Source: a virus. From it: a stretch of DNA of 30,118 bases. The stretch covers positions 1 through 30,118 of IMG/VR virus record IMGVR_UViG_3300032296_001364, one strand, 5' to 3'. How positions within the stretch are numbered: the first letter of the stretch is position 1; each line of letters begins with the position of its first letter. A program made the translations under genes and the position numbers. Below are positions 23,034 through 30,118 of the stretch, piece by piece. The notes beneath the pieces were generated by a model, which did not search any database, was not told the origin of the DNA, and saw nothing but the letters and a program-made list of their open reading frames with translations.

Positions 23034-23132
23034 ATGCTCGTATATATTTGTATTTTTGTTATAGTTATTATGCTAATCAAAATGGAATATGAATATAGAA
23101 GAGAAGTTAGAAAAACTAAAGGTAAACGTTAG
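23034..23132 (+). CDS. 32-aa single-span membrane peptide
   Basis: The ATG at 23034 is 3 bases after the lytic enzyme stop. The peptide (MLVYICIFVIVIMLIKMEYEYR...) is one hydrophobic helix followed by a basic tail (KTKGKR), a natural inner-membrane topology. Its position in the lysis cassette suggests a lysis accessory such as an antiholin or a small spanin partner. It overlaps the next micro-ORF. Confidence 0.55.
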   Translation: MLVYICIFVIVIMLIKMEYEYRREVRKTKGKR

Positions 23133-23205
23133 TTTATTTAGACAAGATGATGAAGAACTTCTTTTAATTCTTGAGATATTAGAAGATTTAATTAAAAAGA
23201 AATGA
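23089..23205 (+). CDS. 38-aa acidic helical micro-ORF
   Basis: The ATG at 23089 lies inside the preceding micro-ORF and the TGA overlaps the next ATG (ATGA at 23202). The peptide (MNIEEKLEKLKVNVSLFRQD...) is an amphipathic helix rich in Leu and Glu. It may be translated only as a coupling link, but the exact ATGA junction with the lipoprotein gene argues for expression. Confidence 0.45.
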   Translation: MNIEEKLEKLKVNVSLFRQDDEELLLILEILEDLIKKK

Positions 23206-23663
23206 AACATTTAAACATTATAGTATTATTGTTATTTTTAACATCTTGTTCTGCTGAATGGCATTTGAAAAGAGCAATTAAAAAGAACCCTAAATATGGA
23301 GATTCTACAAAAACTGAAACACTTGTTATTGTCCACGATACAGTACATGATACTCTTTTTGTACCAAGTCACAATTTCGAGTTTACTCTCGATTCTTTGC
23401 ACAATCTTATGGATAGTTTTAGCGTGGTGTATAGTGATTCCTTTATCTCTGTTTATGGTAAATTAGATAGTTTAGGTAAATTAAATTTTAAAGGAAAAGT
23501 TAAAGAAAGACTTATTCCTTTTGAAGTAATAGTACATGATACAGTTAAAATAGAAACTAAATGTCCACCCAGTGTAACTGTAATTGAAGGTTATCCTAAA
23601 TGGTATTTATGGGTATTAATTTGTATATTTGCGATTATAGTTTTAATTAAAATATTCAAATGA
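23202..23663 (+). CDS. Candidate unimolecular spanin (u-spanin)
   Basis: A 153-aa protein with a lipoprotein signal peptide at the N-terminus, ending in lipobox LTSC with Cys16 as the acylation site. It also has a C-terminal transmembrane helix at about 134-150 (WYLWVLICIFAIIVLIKIF). The periplasmic part between them is beta-rich with VIVHDTVHDTLFV and a later HDTV repeat. One protein spanning from outer-membrane lipid to inner-membrane helix is the defining topology of u-spanins such as phage T1 gp11, which fuse the two membranes at lysis. It sits directly after the lytic enzyme block. The ATG of the HNH gene overlaps its stop (ATGA). Confidence 0.72.
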   Translation: MKHLNIIVLLLFLTSCSAEWHLKRAIKKNPKYGDSTKTETLVIVHDTVHDTLFVPSHNFEFTLDSLHNLMDSFSVVYSDSFISVYGKLDSLGKLNFKGKVKERLIPFEVIVHDTVKIETKCPPSVTVIEGYPKWYLWVLICIFAIIVLIKIFK

Positions 23664-24310
23664 CAAAAAAGGAAGAAAATGTTTCTGTAAAAAAATGTTC
23701 AAAATGTAATAAAGAAAAATCTTTAGATAACTTTTCTAACGATTCGCAGAAATCTTGCGGTAAAACATCTAGATGTAAAGACTGTATAAATAAAAACTAT
23801 TTAGAAAATAAAGAAAATATATCAATAGATAGAAAAAATTATTATATCAAAAATAAAAATGTTATTAAACACAACTCTAAAAAAAAATATTGGGAAAATC
23901 CATTAAAAAATAGAGAAAGTTCTCTTGTTTATTATTATAATAATAAAGATAAAAAAAGAGTCTATTCTAATAATTATAATAAAGAAAGATTAAAAACAGA
24001 TATAGATTATAGAATACGTAAAAACATAAGAAGTAGAACTTATACTGCAATTCGTAACAAATACAAAAGCGGTTCTTCTATAAAAGATCTTGGTTGTTCA
24101 ATAGAAGAATTAAAAGTTTATTTTTCGTCTTTATTTTCACCTGAAATGAACTGGGATAATTACGGTCATTATTGGCACATAGATCATAAAATACCATTAT
24201 CTTTGTTTAATTTAAGTAACGTTAACTGTTTTAAAAAAGCTGTTCATTATACTAATTTACAACCGTTAGAAAAAATAGAAAACATTAAGAAAGGAAACAA
24301 ACATGACTAA
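23660..24310 (+). CDS. HNH homing endonuclease with zinc ribbon
   Basis: A 216-aa protein. An N-terminal zinc ribbon (CSKC at 13-16 and C39, C42) is followed by a very basic, Asn/Lys/Tyr-rich linker. The C-terminal HNH site is at about 170-214: WHIDHKIPL (H173, D175, H176) and NLQPLEKIENIKKGNK. This is the free-standing type that cuts DNA to copy itself into new phages. It is markedly more A-rich than its neighbours, as expected for an independent mobile gene. It sits between the spanin and a ring gene and overlaps both (ATGA on the left, 8 bases on the right), so it interrupts the structural operon without breaking coupling. Confidence 0.88.
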   Translation: MTKKEENVSVKKCSKCNKEKSLDNFSNDSQKSCGKTSRCKDCINKNYLENKENISIDRKNYYIKNKNVIKHNSKKKYWENPLKNRESSLVYYYNNKDKKRVYSNNYNKERLKTDIDYRIRKNIRSRTYTAIRNKYKSGSSIKDLGCSIEELKVYFSSLFSPEMNWDNYGHYWHIDHKIPLSLFNLSNVNCFKKAVHYTNLQPLEKIENIKKGNKHD

Positions 24311-24968
24311 ACGTGAAATAGTTTATAATTGGCTCAATTTAATTGAGTCAGGTAGAATACATGATGATTTTACTCCTAGCTATAATCAATTAAGTTTTAT
24401 AGCAGATTATAAACGAGCACAATACATTAGACAAGATCAAACTAAAAATTATTTTGATAATGACCAATTCTACCAAGACTTAGGTTGTATCAATATGATT
24501 AAAGTTGATAAAGCTGAATGTTGCACAATTGGTTTAGATTGTGATGTTTTAAGAACAGAAGTTCAAATTCCTGCTGTAATTAGATTAAAAGAAAAATTAG
24601 GTTTAAAAATATCAGCTATTGATAGGCAATCTAGATTTTCTATAATTCTTCCGGAAAGATCGCCTTTCTTAGGAAATACTAAGTTTCCTTCTTTGACTAT
24701 TAAAGTATATTGGTTGAACGGATATTTGTATATACCTGAAACTCTTGATATTAGACAAATTAATGTAAGAGGTTTGTTAGAACAACCTACAAAAGCCAAG
24801 ACTTTTATTTGTGACGGTGAAGCATGTTATACGGATGATTCTGATTATCCTATGCCTATGGACATGTATGATTTGATTACAAAAGACGTAATGAGTACAG
24901 AATTGAAATTTTTATTATCGATAGCCCCAGACGGAAGTAATGACGGTCAAGACAAAAACGAAGGATAG
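24303..24968 (+). CDS. crAss-like neck ring protein
   Basis: A 221-aa protein. The first 60 residues (REIVYNWLNLIESGRIHDD, QLSFIADYKRAQYIRQ) are helical and resemble ring proteins of crAss-like necks. The middle includes FYQDLGCINMIKVDKAECC and the rest is beta-rich (FPSLTIKVYWLNGYLYIPET). There is no membrane segment or signal. By analogy it stacks as a ring between portal and muzzle. It overlaps the HNH gene before it (8 bases) and the next gene (29 bases). Family placement is from remembered sequence likeness. Confidence 0.72.
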   Translation: MTKREIVYNWLNLIESGRIHDDFTPSYNQLSFIADYKRAQYIRQDQTKNYFDNDQFYQDLGCINMIKVDKAECCTIGLDCDVLRTEVQIPAVIRLKEKLGLKISAIDRQSRFSIILPERSPFLGNTKFPSLTIKVYWLNGYLYIPETLDIRQINVRGLLEQPTKAKTFICDGEACYTDDSDYPMPMDMYDLITKDVMSTELKFLLSIAPDGSNDGQDKNEG

Positions 24969-25434
24969 TTATAATTGGTATAAGGAAAAATATAAAAGTG
25001 AAATATCGCAAACCATATACAATAAAATTAATGCAGAATTAAATAAAGCAGTTATTGACCATTTACTTGAAGGTAATGGTAATAAGTTTTATTTTAATTC
25101 AAGGTTGGGATTTTTAACTATATATAAGTTTCATAGAAAAATACGTTTAGATGCTAATGGTAAACTTATAGCTCCTCCTGATTGGGGTAAGACAAACAAA
25201 CTTCGTAAAGAAGGTAAGTTAGACAAAGGTAAGGTAGTTTATATAACAGATAGCTATTATATTGGTTTTAAGTGGGTTAAAGAACATTGTAACGTAAAAG
25301 GTCAAAATGGTTACAGTTTTAAATCTTCAAGAACAAATGGTGTAGAAAGTACTTCAGGTGCCAATAACAGACTTAGAAAAATACTTAAGGATTCTTTACA
25401 ACATTTTAAATTTCCATATATAGGAGAAAATTAA
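24940..25434 (+). CDS. crAss-conserved neck/HU-like protein, unknown
   Basis: A 164-aa basic protein that starts at the ATG at 24940, inside the ring gene. The first 50 residues are helical (MTVKTKTKDSYNWYKEKYKS). The part about 45-65 (GNKFYFNSRLGFLTIYKFHRK) is a Gly-centred turn between strands reminiscent of the HU/IHF core. The rest is Lys/Arg/Asn-rich (KTNKLRKEGKLDKGKV, GYSFKSSRTNGVE). This strong positive charge suggests DNA contact. It sits among neck genes in the style of conserved crAss structural genes whose function is unproven. Ends 27 bases before the next ATG. Confidence 0.58.
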   Translation: MTVKTKTKDSYNWYKEKYKSEISQTIYNKINAELNKAVIDHLLEGNGNKFYFNSRLGFLTIYKFHRKIRLDANGKLIAPPDWGKTNKLRKEGKLDKGKVVYITDSYYIGFKWVKEHCNVKGQNGYSFKSSRTNGVESTSGANNRLRKILKDSLQHFKFPYIGEN

Positions 25435-25435
25435 T

Positions 25436-25443
25436 TATCTTTG
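25436..25443 (+). promoter_or_regulatory. -7 element TATCTTTG before neck-muzzle unit
   Basis: TATCTTTG followed by TAACTC gives the same extended motif as at 16800 and the same 18-base distance to the ATG (25462). No TTG is seen at the expected -33 position, but the repeated motif and spacing support it. Confidence 0.5.
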
Positions 25444-25461
25444 TAACTCAATTGTAACAAT

Positions 25462-26187
25462 ATGAATTATAAAGCCGTATCCTGTAAGAGAAACATAGAT
25501 AAAGTGTTCGGTACTTATGGTAATTTATTATCTCAACATACTGATAGACTTTTAGGTGAAGGAATCGTTTGGGTAGGTGATGCTATCGAATCTATAGGTT
25601 CTGTAATGAATTTAGAAGATAAAACAGCACATTTAACTATCGTTAACGGTAGAACTTCCTTACCTTGTGATTTACATATTATACAGTCTGTGTCATATAA
25701 AGGTAATTGGTTAAGATATGGTAGTCAAACTTTTAATTATAATTTACATTGCGATGATTGTGTTAATGCTACTATCTCTCAAGGCGATTACAGCTATACA
25801 GTTAATCCTAATTATATTAACACAAATATAAAAGACGATGAAGAAATTTGTGTTTTTTACAAAGCTATTCCTACAGACGAAGAGGGTTACCCTTTAGTTC
25901 CGGACCACGTTGCGGTAAGTAACTGTATATTTTGGTACATTACAATGCAATTAATGTTAGGTGGTTTTGAACATCCTAATAGACAAATCAATTTTGACAA
26001 GGCAGAATATAATTATATAAAATACAGAACTCAATCTGAAAATCAACTTGAAATGTTTGATATACCTAGATTTGAGTCTTTTGCTAATAGTTGGGCTAGG
26101 TTAATACCTAATACTAATGCAGCAACTAATTTCTTTTATAATAATTCTATTCCTGAAGTATTTGTTAAACAAAAATATCGTAGATAA
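25462..26187 (+). CDS. crAss-like neck ring/tail-stabilisation-type protein
   Basis: A 241-aa protein with a long aromatic-rich body. CDLHIIQSVSYKGNWLRYG and YSYTVNPNYINTNI, followed by CVFYKAIPTDEEGYPLVP, match blocks I associate with the crAss ring/tail-stabilisation family (phage P22 gp4-like in role). The C-terminal half is helical (NCIFWYITMQLMLGGF...) with many Tyr/Phe residues. It forms a ring of the neck just before the muzzle. Its TAA overlaps the muzzle gene (TAATG), so the two are translated together, consistent with adjacent parts in the virion. Confidence 0.75.
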   Translation: MNYKAVSCKRNIDKVFGTYGNLLSQHTDRLLGEGIVWVGDAIESIGSVMNLEDKTAHLTIVNGRTSLPCDLHIIQSVSYKGNWLRYGSQTFNYNLHCDDCVNATISQGDYSYTVNPNYINTNIKDDEEICVFYKAIPTDEEGYPLVPDHVAVSNCIFWYITMQLMLGGFEHPNRQINFDKAEYNYIKYRTQSENQLEMFDIPRFESFANSWARLIPNTNAATNFFYNNSIPEVFVKQKYRR

Positions 26188-29100
26188 TGCAACCTTTTCT
26201 ATTAAATACAGATGGTGATCCTAAAAATCAGCCAGATAAAAGTTCTAGATTAAATATTAATGTTAATTTAGATTACGAATATGGTACGATTTCTACTGAA
26301 GACGGTAACAATCCTTTACATTTATTTCCTACAGAAGAAACTCCTAGAGCAACTATTATAGGAAAAATACCTTTAAGAGACGGTAATATTGTACAACTTT
26401 CTGTAATTTCAGGTAACTCTACAATTAACGGTATATCTAAAAGATTAGTTACAGGAGAAATTGGTATACTTTCACCTAATAATAATTATAGAGTTGTCGT
26501 TAGAGATAACGGTCCAGACCCTGAAGCAGGAGACATCAATACTTTTGGTTGGAATTTAAATACACAAATACAAGGTATCTATAAAATAAATGCAGATAAC
26601 ACTATATCTATTTATTGGGTAGACGGTATAAATCCATTAAGAACTTTAAATATAGATAATCCTCAAGTAGAAACAGATAACTACAATAGAATTGTAAGTG
26701 CAGCTGAGTTTTCTAAACTTTTTGCATTATCTGATTTTACGCAACCAAGTATAACATTAACCTCTGTAGATAATAATGGAAATTTACCTACAGGTGTTTA
26801 TTATACTGCATTGGCGTATGCAGATGAAAATTATAACGAAACTAATTTTTCATTTCCTTTTGGACCGGTTTCTATTATTAATGAAATAGTACATGCTCCT
26901 GTATCAGAATATGATGGTGCACCTGCTAACAGTCCTTCTTCTAAATCTTTTACAATAAGTGTTACTGCTGCAGATACAACATTTGCTTATTTTAGAATAT
27001 ATGTTATTGCTAAAATAGATTCTGTTTATACAGTTTATGATTATGGCTATCAAGCTATATCTTCTACTGGTGATTGTGCATATCAAATAGATACTTTAAA
27101 TAATAAACCTACAACAAGTTTAGATGCACTTACTAATAGAGTTAATTGGATACCTAAAGTAATTACTCAATTAGACAATAAAGCTTATCTTTTTAATCTT
27201 AAAGAAAAAGAAAGACCTAATCTTCAACCGTGGATTAACGGTATTGTAGTAGATGTATCTAGTGATATAACCGCTGATCAAGATACCAAATCGTTTAGCC
27301 AAAGTTTTCATAATGAATTAAACGTAACTTCTCAAAGAGTATTTCAGTTTGATGAAGTATATGCTCTTTATGCTTCTGTAATATTCAAAGACGGTTCTGA
27401 AAGCGAACTATATCATATTCCTGGAAGAGATGCAGTAAATGTAGATTTACCCGAATCTACTGCATCAACAGTAACTGTATTAGAAAACGCAAGTATATCT
27501 TCTGCTATATTAGCAGCAAATTATGACCCTTGGACATTTAATGGTGGTGATTCAAGTGACACAAGTCCGGGTGGAGAATTGTTTAATTTAGATACTTCTG
27601 TTAAAATATTTCAAGCTTTTAACTGTTCAAATAACGCAAACGTTACTGATGTTAAAGGTACAGGTCTATCTTCTAAATTAGGTTTTTGGGAAAACAAAAA
27701 TGAAAACTATCCTGACAATTTAGACTGGGTTATACGTCAATCTGATGGAACAATTTATGGTGAAGACTTAAGAACTCAAGTAGTTAGACATCATAAGATG
27801 CCTGCAGTTGAAGATTTACAACAAAACGGTGACCCTTGGCTATTTAACAGACTTGCTTTAAAATTTTCAAACATTCAGTTTCCTGCACAATATTCAGGAG
27901 AAATTACTCATATTAGATTTCATTATGCTAAAAGAACTAATGAAAATAGATTAATTTTTGGACAATCAATATTATTTCAAGACAATACTTTATTAGACAA
28001 AGACAATAACGCATTTGTTGACGGTTCAGGTTTATATTCAAATAACTTTTCATTTAGTTTAGGTACAACAGTAGAACTTGAAGATTTTCAAACTGGTGGT
28101 ACAGGACTAACTGAATGGAAAAATATGCCTTTATTAGCTAATAGGTTTAGAATGTCTCCTTTTGATTCTATGATAGGTGACATTGATCCTTCTGCATCAT
28201 CATATATAAAAATATTTTCTTATTTAAAAGGTACTTTTTCCGGTGCAACTGAGTCTATTAGCAATGCTTCTCCTATATTAAATTATACAGTTAAGTTAAC
28301 TTTTACTCCTTCTGCAGTAGCAGATGTAACAAATTATGCTAACTATTTAAGAAGACTTAAAGGCTCTGCTACTTTAGCAGATTCTATTCCTGCGTACCCT
28401 AATGGTGACGTAGGATATGCTGTAAATGCTGGTTCTTTAAATTATGTAAAAAATACAGTACATTATCAATCTGAAAAACATATCATTATAGAAACGTATA
28501 ATGATGTAGATAAGGCTATTCTTTATCCTGATGGTATATTAACTTTTACTACAAGTTCAGGTACTCAAGGTGTTAGAGATTTGCTTTTAGCAAACTTATG
28601 TATTTATAAAACAGATTTGTATAATTCTTTTGATAGTCAGGAAACTGTAGCTATGACTGGATTTACTCAACTAACTGCAGATGCTTTTAATGGTACTTCT
28701 GATACAATAAATACAGTATATGGTGGCGATACATTTGTTAGCATTTATGGACACAGAGGTGTTGCTGATGCAATACCTGCTTTGAACATGGCTACTCCTG
28801 GTAATACTTCAGGTGAATGGAGAGTTCTTCATATATATCTTTGTGAATCAAACGCTAATATAAATTATAGACATCAAGGTCCAAATCAGTACGATTTGTA
28901 TTATCCTAAATCTACAGTTGATAGTGTATTAGCTATACCTTTAGCTCCTAACGGAGAAGGTAATTATTATGGGTACAATAATGATTATACATCGGTTAAT
29001 GATTTAAATCAACCGGCTATACATTCTAAAAATCCTATTACGCAAGTAACACATTTTCCTACAAGAATAGCTAGATCTGCTACAGATAATCCTGAGTCTG

Positions 29101-30118
29101 TTCAAGATAACTACAGAATTTATTTAGCAAATGAATATGTAGATATTGAAAAGTCTAAAGGTGCTATTATAAACGCATTTAATTACAACAATAGATTAAT
29201 TATAAACCATGAAACTTCTGTTAAAGCAACAGCTACTAGAGATAGAATTAAAACTGATGAAAGCGAAGCATTTGTTGGAGCAGGTGATTTATTTGATTAT
29301 CCTCCTAAAGATCTTACATTAACCGATACAGGTTATGCCGGTCTTAAGCATCAATTTGCAAGCTTACTTACTCAGTACGGTGTATTCTTTTTAGATTACA
29401 ACACTAATAAACTTTTTTGTTTAGGTGAAAACTTAGAACCTATTTCTGATAAAGGATTGTCTATATTCTTTTTAAAGAATACAAAACTATCTTTTGAAAC
29501 TTATTATAGAGATTTAGTGTTTTCATTGACTCCTACTTGGACAAACACTACTTACCTTGCAACAGGTAAAATTGTAAAGTATAACAATTCATTGTGGAAG
29601 AACAATGTTGTTATTAATCCTGCAGATGGAAATCCTCCATCACAATCAAATCCTAATTGGGACTTTATTTATACATATGATAATTTTTCTTTTGAAGGAG
29701 AAGATTCTGTATATTATGGTTACATAGCAGGTTTTGATAATTATTACAGAAGATTCTTAATAACCAAAAAAGATATAGTTGCTACTAATACTTTTGCTAC
29801 TAACTTTAAAGGTGAGTATGATGAGACTTTGATAAGCTCTTGGTCAACTAACACAGCACTCTTTATATATAACAAACAGTTATACATTAAGCGTTCAGGT
29901 GCAGGAGTTGATATTGTATCTTTACCTGGAGGATATTTTGGAGAACCTATTTATTTTAACAACCTTACTTATTTCACACCTAATAGATTTACGATAGCTT
30001 ACTATCCTGAATATAAAGGTTGGGCAAGTTGGTACAATTATTATCCTGATAACTACATGGCTAACAGTGAACAATTCTTTTCTCAAAGAGATACTGTTTT
30101 GTCAGAAATGAATAAATC
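26187..30118 (+). CDS. crAss-like muzzle/tail-tip protein (3' truncated by window)
   Basis: An open frame from the ATG at 26187 to the right edge, over 1,310 residues and still open. It is beta-rich and aromatic with long strand repeats, and the late segment (SVYYGYIAGFDNYYRRFLITKKD) resembles the distal crAss muzzle protein. The protein has no signal peptide or membrane helix and no obvious catalytic motif. Residues about 1115-1160 contain W1118, a Y-x-x-GKIVKYNN turn, W1137 and W1158 with the spacing of small carbohydrate-binding modules (CBM5/12-like). The muzzle closes the tail and is the first part to touch the host. It overlaps the ring gene before it. The terminal part and full length lie outside the window. 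Confidence 0.8.
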   Translation, partial: MQPFLLNTDGDPKNQPDKSSRLNINVNLDYEYGTISTEDGNNPLHLFPTEETPRATIIGKIPLRDGNIVQLSVISGNSTINGISKRLVTGEIGILSPNNNYRVVVRDNGPDPEAGDINTFGWNLNTQIQGIYKINADNTISIYWVDGINPLRTLNIDNPQVETDNYNRIVSAAEFSKLFALSDFTQPSITLTSVDNNGNLPTGVYYTALAYADENYNETNFSFPFGPVSIINEIVHAPVSEYDGAPANSPSSKSFTISVTAADTTFAYFRIYVIAKIDSVYTVYDYGYQAISSTGDCAYQIDTLNNKPTTSLDALTNRVNWIPKVITQLDNKAYLFNLKEKERPNLQPWINGIVVDVSSDITADQDTKSFSQSFHNELNVTSQRVFQFDEVYALYASVIFKDGSESELYHIPGRDAVNVDLPESTASTVTVLENASISSAILAANYDPWTFNGGDSSDTSPGGELFNLDTSVKIFQAFNCSNNANVTDVKGTGLSSKLGFWENKNENYPDNLDWVIRQSDGTIYGEDLRTQVVRHHKMPAVEDLQQNGDPWLFNRLALKFSNIQFPAQYSGEITHIRFHYAKRTNENRLIFGQSILFQDNTLLDKDNNAFVDGSGLYSNNFSFSLGTTVELEDFQTGGTGLTEWKNMPLLANRFRMSPFDSMIGDIDPSASSYIKIFSYLKGTFSGATESISNASPILNYTVKLTFTPSAVADVTNYANYLRRLKGSATLADSIPAYPNGDVGYAVNAGSLNYVKNTVHYQSEKHIIIETYNDVDKAILYPDGILTFTTSSGTQGVRDLLLANLCIYKTDLYNSFDSQETVAMTGFTQLTADAFNGTSDTINTVYGGDTFVSIYGHRGVADAIPALNMATPGNTSGEWRVLHIYLCESNANINYRHQGPNQYDLYYPKSTVDSVLAIPLAPNGEGNYYGYNNDYTSVNDLNQPAIHSKNPITQVTHFPTRIARSATDNPESVQDNYRIYLANEYVDIEKSKGAIINAFNYNNRLIINHETSVKATATRDRIKTDESEAFVGAGDLFDYPPKDLTLTDTGYAGLKHQFASLLTQYGVFFLDYNTNKLFCLGENLEPISDKGLSIFFLKNTKLSFETYYRDLVFSLTPTWTNTTYLATGKIVKYNNSLWKNNVVINPADGNPPSQSNPNWDFIYTYDNFSFEGEDSVYYGYIAGFDNYYRRFLITKKDIVATNTFATNFKGEYDETLISSWSTNTALFIYNKQLYIKRSGAGVDIVSLPGGYFGEPIYFNNLTYFTPNRFTIAYYPEYKGWASWYNYYPDNYMANSEQFFSQRDTVLSEMNK

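Noticed and set aside
23043-23050. TATATTTG promoter-like word after the lysin
   Set aside because: It lies within a micro-ORF, lacks a -33 TTG and the TAAC extension, and is likely chance in AT-rich DNA.
1-30118. Stop-codon reassignment as in some crAss-like phages
   Set aside because: TAA, TAG and TGA all end plausible genes at sensible overlaps (for example TAG for MCP, TGA for the phosphoesterase), and no gene needs readthrough; the only tRNA is Met, not a suppressor.
1-30118. CRISPR arrays, insertion sequences, integrase or attachment sites
   Set aside because: I saw no regularly spaced repeats, transposase-like frames or integrase; the only mobile gene is the HNH endonuclease.

Overview
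The window looks like the late (structural) half of a crAss-like podophage genome (order Crassvirales, infecting Bacteroidota). The evidence is protein content and order: an HU/IHF-like gene, large terminase, portal, acidic scaffold-like protein, a 482-aa capsid protein that opens like crAss capsid proteins, three neck 'ring'-type proteins, and a >1,300-aa 'muzzle'-type tail protein running off the right edge. The DNA is AT-rich. Where Shine-Dalgarno-like sites are weak, leaders are A-rich, and several genes are preceded by the Bacteroidota promoter signature TTG-N19..22-TAnnTTTG. TAA, TAG and TGA all end genes, so the standard code applies here. I assigned families by reading motifs; no database search was run.

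Layout. 1-514: the end of a rightward ORF and a leftward 109-aa gene with its own terminator. 515-832: a divergent control region with a well-formed promoter, an inverted repeat over its -7 element and short repeats. 833-2276: a compact operon with a basic 77-aa protein, a RepL-like winged-helix protein, a 32-aa ORF, a GroES-like co-chaperonin and a 66-aa protein. 2292-3978: two virion-like proteins, an HU/IHF-like protein and a small ORF. 3968-8213: packaging block with an HTH-metallophosphoesterase, a 92-aa protein, an HExxH metallopeptidase, a helical protein in the small-terminase position, and TerL. 8236-14166: portal, scaffold, major capsid protein (MCP) with a strong terminator, and a 292-aa post-capsid protein. 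14204-14277: an initiator-type tRNA-Met. 14291-16772: ring protein, an abundant 439-aa structural protein and a second strong terminator. 16826-22196: fibre and adhesin cassette (lectin-like protein, repeat-bearing 598-aa fibre, accessory genes). 22217-23663: lysis cassette (two holin-like proteins, a DUF5675-like enzyme with an SHGC motif, two micro-ORFs, a candidate unimolecular spanin). 23660-24310: HNH homing endonuclease. 24303-30118: two ring/neck proteins, an HU-like or neck protein and the muzzle.

How it fits together. HU/IHF-like and packaging genes precede the head genes. Head, neck, fibre, lysis and tail genes follow on one strand, with frequent ATGA/TAATG overlaps implying translational coupling. 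Promoters before portal, scaffold, the fibre cassette and the second neck block, plus terminators after MCP and the 439-aa protein, divide the late region into transcription units. MCP and the 439-aa protein share CGT-rich arginine codon use and near-identical A-rich leaders, marking them as the most highly expressed products. The main points of interest are the phage GroES-like protein, the initiator tRNA, the HTH-metallophosphoesterase beside the terminase, the u-spanin/DUF5675 lysis set, and carbohydrate-binding-like modules in virion proteins.
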